This document shows positions 1-10,632 of a DNA stretch of 64,000 bases, piece after piece (position 1 is the first letter of the stretch; the number at the start of each line of letters is the position of its first letter). The stretch comes from Acephala macrosclerotiorum (Eukaryota; Ascomycota; Leotiomycetes; Helotiales; Mollisiaceae): the NCBI GenBank assembly GCA_014904845.1, contig MU119204.1, positions 682,001-746,000 of the forward strand, given 5' to 3'. The notes under the pieces were generated by a model, which had not been told where the DNA came from, searched no databases, and worked only from the letters and a program-made list of their open reading frames with translations. Made by a program: the position numbers and the translations under genes.

Positions 1-398
1 GGAAATGGCTCATCAAAGTACACGACAATTTATAGCACGTGAAAGCTAACCTAGACAGCATTGCGGTCGCTAGTTAGAAAAACCCTACAGTTCTATGACT
101 ACTGGTGCTGTGATGGCTTGCTATCACGAAGGAAAATATTGCATACAAAAAAGCACAAAATGGGACTGGAAGAGATGAATTGTTCATTCGTAGTATGTTG
201 TTTACTCCAAGCTCCTGGTGAGACACCTCTGCACAGATACATGCAGTTTTTGCTCTGTTGTACAAGGATAGATATGATACAATATTGTACGTGAGCTGAC
301 CGCGAACTTTCGTGGGCCATTGCTGTACGGAATCATAAACTCAAATGTTCTTGAATGTTTGTCGTTATGATGATACAGAATCCACCCCCAGTAGCATT
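1..398. other. 3' flank, no gene seen
   Basis: Short overlapping frames on both strands (up to 77 codons) show no recognisable domain or splice structure. It is probably the 3' flank of the RNase II-like gene that ends at 399. Confidence 0.5.
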
Positions 399-3300
399 CT
401 ACGCAATGGCTGCGACTTCCGGTGTTGGAGTAACAATCTTTGGTGTCGGAGCGAAACTCAATTCAAAGCCTGGAAGAGACTCAATCTTTGACCTAGGCAT
501 CCTCTTAACAAGTTTAAGATGTAGCACTCTTTCATACACATTAATATGCGCAATGTCGACCTCAAAAATGTCCCCGATTTCAATTTCTTCTGGCTTTACA
601 TCGTCCGGAATGGCCATGAGGCCACCAACAAGGTAGCTTGGTAGGACGCCTCCAACTGATTTATCGATCGGGTTGACGCTTCTGGCATAGAAGAGTAGAG
701 GAGACGGCAATTTGTCCTCCCCAAATTTCCAGGCTCGAACTAGGTATTTCAGGATCCACTCTCTATTCGCTTTATTGGTTCCCTGCTTGATGAATCTCTC
801 CCGCTCAGCTATACGAGGTAGCATAGCATCGATCTGAGCTTTGCTGTAGGGTAGAAAGTCGTCTCGGGTATTTCCAACCAGCGACGTTCCTAGGCGTGCC
901 TCTTCTCGCAAGGCCCCCTCGATTTGCCACTGATTGAGCAAGTCACCAAAGCGACGAAGGGGACTTGTAATTTGCATAGTCATGTCGGAACCTATTCCTA
1001 AATGTGGCCCTGGTGTGGTGGAGGGTTGGGTCTTGCCCACAAGTCGGAGGTACTGCATGGCAGGTTCAAGCTCGGGGTGCCCATCCTCATCTTTAGATGG
1101 CTGTACATGTTCGTGATAGAATTTGAGAGGATCTCCTTTGGCTGGATTGAACGGCGATATCCGGAAAATGACCGGGATGCCTCGAGCATGACACCAACGG
1201 GCGGCTGCTTCGGAAGCAAGTAGCATCATGGAGGCTACAACCGTTTTGGAACCTGCGCTCAGGTCAACTCCTCGTTCATTGAAAGGAGGAATAGAGATTC
1301 GAATGGTTGGATCTCCGTGATAGCGAGCACCCCAGGCGGTTGGTTTAACCCAGGGAGCACCGCCGAAGGAAGTGGATGCCTCGGGGGATGGGGCCCAGGA
1401 CTGCATGGCACCTCTCATTTGCTGAACCTTCCCTCGAGCTTGACTCAGTTTGTGCATTAGCCTGAGGTCATGTAAATGCTTCTCTGATAGATCATGCCAT
1501 TGCAGAACTCGTCTAGATGGATTATGGGATGTGTCAAAGGTATGCTCTCCAACCATGCGGTGAGATATCTCTGGACGCGGGCTATCGAACATGGCCTCAT
1601 ATAGAGCGGCTGGAGCCACATGAATAACGTTATTGACCACACCTGGTGTGATAATGGTGTCCAAAATATCGCCTGCCATGTTCACCTTGGTACTGTATGT
1701 CAAGCAGCGTGATCCAGGAGACAGACTGAGTCGGTTTTGGGTCCACTCCCGATGTAACATTGGTACCACGCGATCTGGAAGGTATATAGACGAAGTGAGC
1801 AATTCTGCATACTGCGCTGCAGGGCTGTGAGGTTCAAGATGAGCAGCTGGATCAGCTATATGAACATGCACCCAAAGCTCCTCTGGATTATTGGTCGATT
1901 CGATGGATATCCCATCGTCTATCTCGTGGGCAGAAATGTCATCGATACAGTAAACCTGAAGATTTTTCCAATTTTTTCGCATGTGCCCCATGCGATCACT
2001 AGTAGCGCCTAGTGTTGAGTTCAGACGGTTGTCAAACCTCTGGCTGGTGTATGGTAGTCTCAGTTCAAAGGCAGATTGAGTCTCCCATGGTGGTATGACA
2101 CCTAGTTCCATCAAACATGTGAACGCAGTAGTTCTGTCAAGAGGAACATCATTGTATCGTCCGATAGAGCGCAAAATGCTTGAGCCTATTCCATTGAAAG
2201 AGGAATGTAGATGAAAGCTCTTCAAACAAGCCCAAGATTCAAGGAAGAAGAGCCATTCTCTATCAGCTTCCGAGAACGTTGACATTACTTCTCCAATTCT
2301 AATGTTTGCCCCTTTAGGAGGTGGTGTTTTGGAAGGACCAAGGGTTCCGCACGGAGTAAAGTCCCGAAGTTTGCGACTCCCGTCGATGATTTGACGAGCC
2401 TTTTGAATGAACTTGTTGAAATTTTGCGTTGCTGTCGTTTGGGGTTTGGAGCCGGCCTCGCTCGATATCCCAGCAGTGCGATTGATGCGAATTTTCTCAG
2501 TGATTCGCTTTAAAGCTTCCACCTCTTTCAGAGAATTGATCTCGTACTCACTCTCGCCACGCATAACCTGCTGAACTTGAGGACAAAACCCAATATCATC
2601 TTGCAGCATAGTACGGTGCAGGGCATATAGTGTGGGAGCTGGAAAGTTCCCATCCTCTAGTTTAGGTAGAGTGTTGCTCAAGAGTTTGTTGGCAATCTGC
2701 TGGAGTGTAGCATAGGTGAACTTGGTCGGGTGTGCAACAAGGCTATGGGCATTATCCATCTGCACTGCTGCGGCTTGATATGCTTTATCGGCCTCATTCC
2801 AAAACGCGATCATTTTCTGAATGAGTGATTTTCCAATATTTCTTGGAACTTGGAAGCTAATGTCGTGTAATTTATCCTGCATTTCCTCTGTAACATCTCC
2901 TGTCGGGAGGTATGGTTTGATTTCTTCTACTTCTTCGGCTTCCACAAAGTTCGGGACGTGGAATTTGACAACCTTTGTGGCCTTATGCAGCCAACGACCG
3001 CTCATGGTATAGAATTGACCTTGCACATCGAATTCCTGGATAAAGATGGCCAGCTCCCGCCGGCGGCTCCCCGCGGACCTGATGCCAGTTAGCTTTGCTT
3101 CCTCAGTTACATAAATGGTGTAACATACACTATCTCAACCATGTCACCAGGTATCAAGAAGTTCCGTCGGAGGCCAACATCGACCAAGTCGTACTCAAAT
3201 TTTGAAATGCCACCGCTATCCTCCACGTCGTCCCCTTCCTTCTCTAGATTTTCCAGGTAGAAGTCGTTCGTCTGAGAATGAATACCGGTATTGAGAACTT

Positions 3301-3719
3301 GTCCTGGAACCGGCTTGCCGTACATGTCCAGCATTGGATTCAAGGAAACAACGTTCTCAAGCTCCCATTGTTTCAATTTTTCTCGAATATCGGACTTGAA
3401 ATTGTCTGGCTTTGTCGACAAGAAACGGGCGGGATCATGAGGATCTTGAGGTAAATTGGTGGCGGATTCCACTGTTGCATGAGACTAAGAAAGTTAGGCA
3501 TGGATTGAGAGATGGAGAAGCTAAACATACTGCTCGCCCAGCATTGAATTGTCTATGGCCTAGCCTCAATGTCGCACCTCCCGAACGTGAAGGACGGGCT
3601 GCATTGCTTGCCTGACGAACACTAGTAGGTGTCCGTTGTTGAATTTTGGAAAGGCATTGCCAGCAGACATAGTCCCTTGAGACACTCTCACGAAGCCTCG
3701 TTGTAGAAGAGCGTAACAT
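399..3719 (-). CDS. cyt-4: mitochondrial RNase II/RNB-family 3'-5' exoribonuclease (CYT-4/DSS1 type)
   Basis: Three exons on the minus strand, 3719-3531, 3484-3129 and 3078-399, give a 1,074-residue protein. Both introns (3485-3530 and 3079-3128) have GTATGT donors and CTAAC branch sites. The first exon starts MLRSSTTRLRES and is Arg/Ser-rich, as expected for a mitochondrial targeting peptide. The RNB catalytic block lies near residues 560-571 (CIDDISAHEIDDG), followed by WVHVHIADPAAH; the C-terminal ~90 residues look like an S1-like region (GDIFEVDIAHINVYERVL). Family knowledge: CYT-4/Dss1 is the exonuclease of the mitochondrial RNA degradation complex with the Suv3 helicase, and acts in intron turnover and 5'/3' RNA maturation. 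The length fits the family. In the DxxxxxDxDD signature, one Asp position is Glu here. The gene is divergent from the molybdopterin synthase gene 415 bp away. Confidence 0.9.
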
Positions 3720-4134
3720 ATTTTGTGTGGTGGAGACACTTTGCAATGCTTTCCGTTGCACCCTCCAAAAAAAAAATATCAACCAGGAGACGCGACGGCA
3801 AAGTAGAAGCGTGAACCGTGACATTTTTGGTCCGTGCACCGGCTGGGGCATTTTCTTCCTCCACGAAGCTTCCGAACTTTGCGACGCTCAACGATACCTA
3901 ATCAACCTCAGTCCGACTTGGTATGTTATCTCCAGGCTTCTCCTTTTCTCTTCCTATCTTCTGTGATGAACAAATATAGCATGTATTACCTGAATCGGCC
4001 AGTTTTCTGGTTCGAAATGTGGTCTACACCAAGATCTCTGAGTCTCTTTACCAACCCTCCACTTTTGGATCCATTTCACAACCGCATTTACTGATAATTG
4101 CGCAAGGACATCTAGAACTCCCAGAGGCATCGAA
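3720..4134. promoter_or_regulatory. divergent intergenic promoter region, cyt-4 / cnxG
   Basis: This 415-bp gap separates the start codons of two divergently transcribed genes and must hold both promoters and leaders. It contains a GTATGT site at about 3920 that could be a leader-intron donor for the plus-strand gene; I see no single dominant motif. Confidence 0.45.
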
Positions 4135-4419
4135 ATGGGGACCTCGAAAGCTCCTCCGGGCCACTTCACAGTCTTATACTTTGCATCTGCAAGCTCATAC
4201 ACATCGAAGGATACCGAAGCTTTACCTGCACCTCTTCAGCTCGCAAAATTATTCGAGACGCTTGATGAGAAATATGGTGGCATGAAATCAAAGGTTCTCG
4301 AGAGCTGTCTTGTCACGATCAACTTGGAATATGTCGATATACCCGAAAATGGTGAAGACGGACCGATCATCAATGAAGGCGACGAAGTTGCGATCATTCC
4401 GCCTGTAAGCTCTGGATGA
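4135..4419 (+). CDS. cnxG: molybdopterin synthase sulfur carrier subunit (MoaD/MOCS2A/CnxG)
   Basis: A single-exon frame of 94 residues with a beta-grasp ubiquitin-like pattern: FTVLYFASAS at the start, an LFETLDEKYGG segment, the SCLVTINLEYVD strand and a GDEVAIIPPVSSG end. MoaD-type proteins carry sulfur as a C-terminal thiocarboxylate to the MoaE/MOCS2B subunit, which converts precursor Z into molybdopterin in the cytosol; nitrate reductase and xanthine dehydrogenase depend on it. The length is normal for the family. The last two residues are Ser-Gly rather than the usual Gly-Gly, with the essential terminal Gly kept. The start at 4135 is chosen because the conserved fold begins within ten residues of it. 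Confidence 0.88.
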   Translation: MGTSKAPPGHFTVLYFASASSYTSKDTEALPAPLQLAKLFETLDEKYGGMKSKVLESCLVTINLEYVDIPENGEDGPIINEGDEVAIIPPVSSG

Positions 4420-4623
4420 GTTTCGGGCAAGTATATAACTCCAATTTAATACAAAGAGAGCATGAGAGCACAACGGCACTGGCAAGGCTCTGCATGCACA
4501 GGAGGGCGCGATCTCCAGTGAGCTTCGGATTACACGAGGTAAGAAGCGAGTTGTGGGATGGGATACGGAGATATTTCAGGGGACCAATGTTCCCAAGGCT
4601 TCCAACCTTGGACACCTCGTCCA

Positions 4624-5442
4624 TCAGCCCTCTTCTCCACCACCAAGCAACGGCGCTCTCTCGTTCTCCAGGACCGCTCCGTTCGCCCCTCTCCCACCTC
4701 TCTTACTTCCAAGGTCCCTCAACTCCACCCTCCACCTCCAAACCTTCCACCAACCCCTATTTATCTCCTCTCTATTCCACAACACAAACCTCCTGATGCC
4801 GAATCCTATTGCTACCAGGATACCAACAATGAGCAGCGTTGAAATCACAGTAACGATGACGGATAGAAAGGTGATAGTGGAGACGTAGCATCCTAGAGGC
4901 TTGGTACGCAGCTCCCAGCGCTCGTACCAGAGGGGACAAATGTCCGGGTTGTGAAATGGTGCGAAGAGAGGCGGGGAGTAGGGATTGGGTATACATGTTT
5001 GTGACTTCGTGGTATTGTCAGCTTTTGGTTGTGTTGTTCCAATCTGACCTGGACAATGGACGAAGAGGGATGGAAAGTAAGATACCATAAATAGAACAAG
5101 CAGCAATGAAGAAATTGAACATACACCAGGACACCAACTACACCCCACACTTCCACCTCCATCATCTGCCTTCATCCACGCTGTATTGAGACAACTCGAA
5201 CAATCTTGTTTACTCCAACATATCCTTAACATATCATCATATGTCTCCGTCCTATTTCCCAGCTCTCTCACCCCTCCACCCATCTCTCCAACTCCACTTG
5301 ATCTCATCTCAATCCCAACATTCAGGCCATGCCTATTACTCCATTCAAGTACAGCAGCCTCAACATTTTCATCTTCCCTCTTGCGCTTCCTCTTCAGCCC
5401 CTCATTCTCATCCCGACAACCCAAGCTAAACCACATCTTCAT
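4624..5442 (-). CDS. PSI/plexin-like cysteine-rich single-pass membrane protein
   Basis: Two exons, 5442-5125 and 5004-4624, joined over a 120-bp intron (GTATGT donor, GCTGAC branch, acceptor CACGAAG), give about 232 residues. The open frame also reads through this intron, but splicing restores the compact pattern CW..DCSSCL...GCSWCPG|SQTCIPNP, a PSI-type cysteine module, followed by the PDICPLWYERWEL motif seen in fungal PSI proteins. One strong transmembrane helix follows (VSTITFLSVIVTVISTLLIV), then a basic juxtamembrane stretch and a cytoplasmic tail. The protein is probably in a secretory-pathway or plasma membrane; its role is unknown. The N-terminus is unsafe: the first ~70 residues are charged and show no signal peptide. 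A frame-shifted ATG at 5372 (MKMLRLLYLNG) looks more like a signal start and may belong to a missed exon. Confidence 0.65.
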   Translation of the reverse strand: MKMWFSLGCRDENEGLKRKRKREDENVEAAVLEWSNRHGLNVGIEMRSSGVGEMGGGVRELGNRTETYDDMLRICWSKQDCSSCLNTAWMKADDGGGSVGCSWCPGVCSISSLLLVLFMVSYFPSLFVHCPGQIGTTQPKADNTTKSQTCIPNPYSPPLFAPFHNPDICPLWYERWELRTKPLGCYVSTITFLSVIVTVISTLLIVGILVAIGFGIRRFVLWNREEINRGWWKVWRWRVELRDLGSKRGGRGANGAVLENERAPLLGGGEEG

Positions 5443-6158
5443 TCAATCCGAGCACTAACCCCCACCCAATGCTCTGACGCTCAAATCAATATAGGCTTAC
5501 AAGCCCCAACCGCCAGAGTACAGCCTCCAATCTTCACAACTCGAGAGACACTCGTATCTTCCCGCGCAATATTCCGAGATGAAACAATAATCATGCAGGA
5601 GTGACAATGCCTCAAACTCAATCTCGGAATGACATACCGGGAACAAAAAGAAGAATCGGTGTGAGAAGAAAGACGTACGGAAGTTTCCTTTCTGTCTTGA
5701 TTGATGGATGTAGCTCGAGGCTTGAGGCTGAGGTCTTGGCAAGACCCCGCGGCCGCGTGAACCGCACGTGGCTGTTCTTCAACACAGAAACAGAGTTAGA
5801 AGGATTGAAACATGCATCACGATCAGAATCACATACACACAGGTAGTGATTTATGTAACACTTTGTATACACAACTTTCTAGACTCAACGAATCATTAAA
5901 AAAGACTATTACACACAAACGCAGGAACGAGAACCTTCCTTCAATTCAAGAAGTGTTCCTCCCTACTGCTAGTAGTAATGCATACTAGGTGTGTTCAAAT
6001 ACTAAAGTCGAGCAAAGTTCAATCGCATCATCCAGTAATCCCAGGCAATCATGTGATTCATGCAAAGTAAGGTACTGCAGAGTTGCAGAACCCCAACAGC
6101 AGCAGAACCAGCCAGCCCTTACGTCCATATTCATCCCGCGCCCATGCCAATTGTACAT
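5443..6158. other. intergenic, leader of PSI gene and 3' flank of ugp1
   Basis: No protein-like frame. A minus-strand ATG near 5594 opens a 37-codon frame that stops just after a possible GTAAGC donor, so a leader exon of the PSI gene may lie here. A NotI-like GC cluster with a CACGTG core sits near 5750-5770. The rest is AT-richer 3' flank of ugp1. Confidence 0.4.
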
Positions 6159-8781
6159 CTAATGCTCTAGCAGTCTCAACGATCCTTGAACCACGACATT
6201 CTCGAGGATGGATCCGGGAGGAATGTCGATGGTGCTGCCTTCTGTAGCGACGATGATAACCGTGCCCTTGAGAGTGACACCTCGGCCGAGGTTGACGGCT
6301 CCGGTGATGGTCAAGTGGTCAAGCTCGATAATCTTTGGGATGCTGCTGATACGCTTCTGGAAGTCAGAAACCTTCTTGAAGTCGTTACCAAGCTTGATGA
6401 GAGGAGCTGGGCCGAAACGGTTGGGGTCAATCGCGAGTTGGCCGTGCTTCAATGAGTACAAGTCTGACTTAACGAGCATCAAATCAGAGCAGGTCTTAAC
6501 TGGCAAGAAACGTCTTCGGGGAACGTTGACACCGTGGGCGTTCTTGAAGTGGCGGATGGCAGCACCAACAGCGGTCTCAAGTTGGACAATTGAGACGTCA
6601 GATTCGCCCTTCTTGTCAGCCGGGACCGACTTGTTGTTGGGGATGATCTCCATCTCAAGCTCGTTGTTCTCGACGATTCGCTTGACAGCCTTCAAGTTCA
6701 ACCAGATGTTGTTGGTGTTGAAGTACTTGAACTTCTTGATCGACTTGAACTCGTTGGTGTGCTCCTTGGGAACTTGGGCGATTTCAAGCAGACGGACTGA
6801 ACCCTCATAATCGATAATGGTACCACCCTTGACATCAGCCTTGGTCTTGTCGGTCAACTCCATGATGTACTCGGCCTCTGTCTCAACCATGTGTTGCAGA
6901 ATTCGGAGATCAACAACAGCACCCAAGTTGTCAACGTTGGAAAGGAAAAGAATCTCGACACCTCGCTCAATGAGCTTGTCGAGAATGCCAGAGTTGTAGA
7001 GAGACTCGAAAACATCTCCGTGTCCGGGTGGGTACCAGTCAGAAATGGGAGAGTTGAACGACTTTGGTGCTGGGAGGAGCGAATCCTTCAAGATTCTGGG
7101 ATATCTTGACTGGTTGAAGGTCAGGATATCGATGTTGTGTCCCTCGTACTTCTTAATGATATTTGAGGTATCGGTATCGGTATTAAACGAGTTCATCAGA
7201 ACGAATGGGACGTTAACGTCGTATGTTCGGTTGAGATACTCGATTTGTCGGACGGAGAGGTCAAGAAAAGACATCCCATCTCGGACCTCAATGACGGACT
7301 TTGGACCGACACAGCCCATGGATGTACCAAGACCACCATTGAGCTTGAGGACAGCGAGCTTGTTGAGGAAACCAACAGACTCGGAATTAGCGAGCTCATT
7401 GTAGTCAACAACTTGGCCCTGTGCTGGTGGTGCAATGCGGTCCCAATCCCTAGCCACTATTAGTCCAATCACTCATTATATTCCCAAAATCTATGCTTAC
7501 AATGTGTTGCCCTTCGCCTTGTCGTTCAAGTATCTTCGGAAAAGAGCAAAGAAGTTGTCCATCTCGGTTTCGAAGAGCTGCCACCTGTTAGTCACACCAA
7601 TTTTGTTCATAAATTGGGTATCGCACCTTCTTCTGTGCGGGGTCCTCCACGGTATCTGCGAGGTTGTTGAGGGCATTTCGCATCTGGCTAGCGGCGACAG
7701 ATGTGGAAGTGTTTTCGAAAGCCTTGTCAGCACTGATTAGCTTTGCGAGTTCTGCAAGATTTTGATCTGTAGCAAGAGGGGTAGTGGAAGCTGCAGGTTG
7801 CATGGCGGCGGCTTGTGGAGCCATATTGAGTGAGGATGAGCGAGACCGAGTCTCAGTTCCAGGAGGTGAGGTTGGAATCCCAATCTCGGAAAGAAGAGTG
7901 GATCTTTCAAAATATCGAATTCTAGAACCACACAGGGATCGTATTGGAATGCGAGAAGGCGAGAGAGATCTTCTCAAGGCTTTGCTTCTAGGAGAAAACG
8001 ATTGAGGAAGAGGGGATGGTGACCGAAATCCAGGAAGTAGATCAAACGACCCAAAGGTAGATGAACCACTTCGCAGAATTGCAGCAGGATGGTCCGGAAA
8101 CTCTTCAATTGAAGGGCCAGGTCCGGGGGAAAGAGCTGGATGGTCGAAGGTAGGATGAATATTGTTATTGTCGCCAGGCACATCAAAACAAGCCCAGAAC
8201 TTGATACCTAACGGTTGCAGATCATTCTTGGAAGGAACGTGCAATGCGAATTCTGGATGTTCCTTATTCGAATCCAGAAGGTACTCCGTCACCTCGTGAA
8301 CGCAATAGCCAGGAAAGAATAAAGTGTATTGTGGCATCTTGACTCTGTGATTCTCCGATTTTCCAGAAGGGCGTTGGTTTTCCTCGTCGACAGACTGTGC
8401 TTGCGCCATTTCGAATGTGGTTTCCACCGCATCCACGATGAGCTCTGCTTTATCGTCGCTGAGTTGTCGGCGGTTTCCATGGCTTTATTCGGAAGATCGT
8501 AGGCAAGCAAATGGCAATATCCTCACTTTCATCCTTTGAAAGACGAGCATAGACAATCCAGTGAATTTTTGAGCTCTTCCTAGAGCAGGTCCTCTGGCGG
8601 TATTCCAAGCTCAAGCTCGCCATGCATTTCCTGGACCACAAAGAAAAACTCTACCACTCACCATATGCGATTGTGTCTTGCCATGGTGTTTTCTGGCGAA
8701 CTCGGCCGCATCGCCATTGTTGCTGACTCCGAGGGTAGACTTAACAGCACTCTTCAGGTGGGAAGGAATTGCAGAGGCCAT
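6159..8781 (-). CDS. ugp1: UTP-glucose-1-phosphate uridylyltransferase
   Basis: Four exons, 8781-8662, 7722-7627, 7577-7501 and 7449-6159, give 527 residues. Exon 1 encodes a fungal N-terminus ending HHGKTQSHM and joins in phase to [13 protein letters not shown] in exon 2; the [12 protein letters not shown] and [11 protein letters not shown] junctions match the family layout. The nucleotide-binding loop [10 protein letters not shown] is at about residues 133-142, with [22 protein letters not shown] and [10 protein letters not shown] further on and a C-terminal left-handed beta-helix ([17 protein letters not shown]). The enzyme makes UDP-glucose from UTP and glucose-1-phosphate in the cytosol, feeding glucan, glycogen, trehalose and galactose metabolism. 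Intron 1 is unusually long (7723-8661, 939 bp, GTGAGT donor) and carries a long open frame in phase with exon 2, so a second first exon is possible. The other introns are about 50 bp. Confidence 0.95.
7723..8436 (-). other. long open frame inside ugp1 intron 1 (possible alternative first exon)
   Basis: On the coding strand of ugp1 this intronic stretch is open for about 238 codons and runs, in frame, directly into exon 2 ([18 protein letters not shown]). Candidate internal starts are [13 protein letters not shown] near residue 34 and [13 protein letters not shown] near residue 204 of the frame. The middle is Ser/Pro/Arg-rich ([25 protein letters not shown]). If used, it would give an N-terminally extended or alternative ugp1 isoform; otherwise it is a nested remnant or chance frame. 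I recognise no domain in it. Confidence 0.4.
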
Positions 8782-10632
8782 TTTCGAATATGTTAAGAAT
8801 GTGGAGGAGGAAGGTTCGTAAAGGAAGAGATACGAGGATAGCTTTTTACTAGAAGGGGGGAGAGCTTGGTTAGCCGATACTCGACGATCGCAGTTGAGAT
8901 TGGTGTAATAACACCAAGGAAGGAAGTGCAAATGCATGACTCACCAACAGCTGTATCAGGGACAGACAATTGCAAAGGAACACCGACGTGCAGAGCTGGC
9001 AGAGCTGGGCAAGTTGTTTATGTATCCTCTGCTGCTGCTATTCCTAGCTCATGGAAATTATATGTCTCGAAGAGTCGAAGACCACAACTCGGCTAGGGTG
9101 GCGCCGCCAGACAGGGATGCATTTAATAACGCCTACTAACTCAGACTAAGCTTGGAACTTCCGCCATATTTTCGTTAACCGGCTCCCAAACCTACAAGCT
9201 AGCCATACGGGTACCCAGCCATATATCACTGTGGCAAATCGCTATCTCTATCGGCCAATCTTCCGGCGCTGTTGAGGATTGGGCAGTGATCAGACGCATT
9301 TTCAGATTGGAAGGCAACGAGGCATTGGGAGCATCAGCGAGCAAGCAAAACTCTGCACTCCGGCTTTGCAGCCCGTTCCCCAGATGCGTGGTGTGCAGCA
9401 TCAAGAGCCAGCAGCCAAGAGAATCTCCGGATGGCAGCAGGAAGAACAAACAGTAATCCACATTTTCGGCCCCCCTCCCACTCAGACTCGACCGTCACTG
9501 GCCAGGCCAGGCCATCCCAACCAAGACGTTCCTCATCGATGCTCCAAGAACACGTCGTCGCCAGGAGAAACCCCCACCGTCTCCCGGCCCACCAGTCCCA
9601 TCTCTTCTCGAAAAGGGGGCGTTTGACGGCTGCTAGTTGCAAATGCGCCAACTCTAATTTCAGGCCCAAGAGACATTTCCAGATCACAAAAAGCTCCTTC
9701 AGCCGCATGTCAAGCGCCAGCCATCAATACGGTTATTGTTTTTCATTAAAGCTTCACCTATTCCTGGACTTTCCCGTTGGCACATCTTATACGCCACTGG
9801 CAATAAAGAAAATGCTCTATTCCGCCATGGGAAAACTCAACTGCATTCCTGTCTTTGGGCGCCAGAAAAAGCCGAACACTTTCTTCACTCGTCAAGCTGA
9901 TACGCCACAATGTTTATCTTACTTTCCCATACGGCTTCATCTGCGGCGTCTTCGTAAGCCAGAGGACCCTAGGAGTTATGCACGTGGGGCCCTGGGAATT
10001 TCAACATAACACTGAGTGATCAGCCACTATGTCCCGAATTGCCGCAGCCATTTCACAAAGCAATATTTTGGCGGGACGAAGTCATTCAGATAGTAAGCGA
10101 GCTGATACTGTCATTGTTGCAGTTGCATGCAGAATCAAGCAAGCGGTGTGAGAATACGAAGTCAGCCTTGTGTCTTCTGTCGCAAAAATTTCCTTTTCAC
10201 ATGCTTTTTAATCAATACACGTGACAAGAATCACGTGTAGTCAAATGTCCAAAAATAGGAAGTCTGAAGTTTTTGGCTGGTTTTCCGCCTACTGTGCCAC
10301 AATTGGTCAATCTGTGCCCCAGGAATTGCTTTCTAGCACGACACTTGGGAAGCTCTAAAGCAAGCTCTCGCTCGAGGCCAGAACCAGCTTCTACATTTCG
10401 AGTGTCGTACCAGTTCTCTGAAAAGCGTCCCGCTGTCCAATCCCACACCAAGATGACAGCCACATCCGGCAAAAGGGGACCGACCTCTCACATTCGGTCG
10501 AGCAGCATCCCAAGTCTACCACGAGACATATCTATTCTGTACCATGCCGTACCACCTGCAGGACACGCATCTCCCCTCTTGAATCTCCCCATTTCTGTTA
10601 TCTTCAGCTTCAGTTTCAGCGTGTTTTCGTTC
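8782..10632. other. large intergenic region, promoters of ugp1 and the ankyrin gene
   Basis: About 1.85 kb between divergent genes. A 192-codon plus-strand frame at 9431-10009 and others overlap but have no domain, biased composition and no splice support, so I do not call them. A CACGTG palindrome lies at 10216-10239. Confidence 0.45.
10216..10239. promoter_or_regulatory. perfect inverted repeat with two CACGTG boxes
   Basis: The 9-bp arms TACACGTGA and TCACGTGTA are exact reverse complements around a 6-bp spacer (CAAGAA). CACGTG is the binding core of bHLH factors such as Cbf1 and Pho4 types. The site lies about 400 bp upstream of the ankyrin gene start, so it is a plausible dimer site for that gene; binding itself is inferred. 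Confidence 0.5.

Noticed and set aside
9431..10009. 192-codon plus-strand open frame between ugp1 and the ankyrin gene
   Set aside because: No domain, basic/Ser-rich composition, overlaps opposite-strand frames of similar length, and no splice-supported partners.
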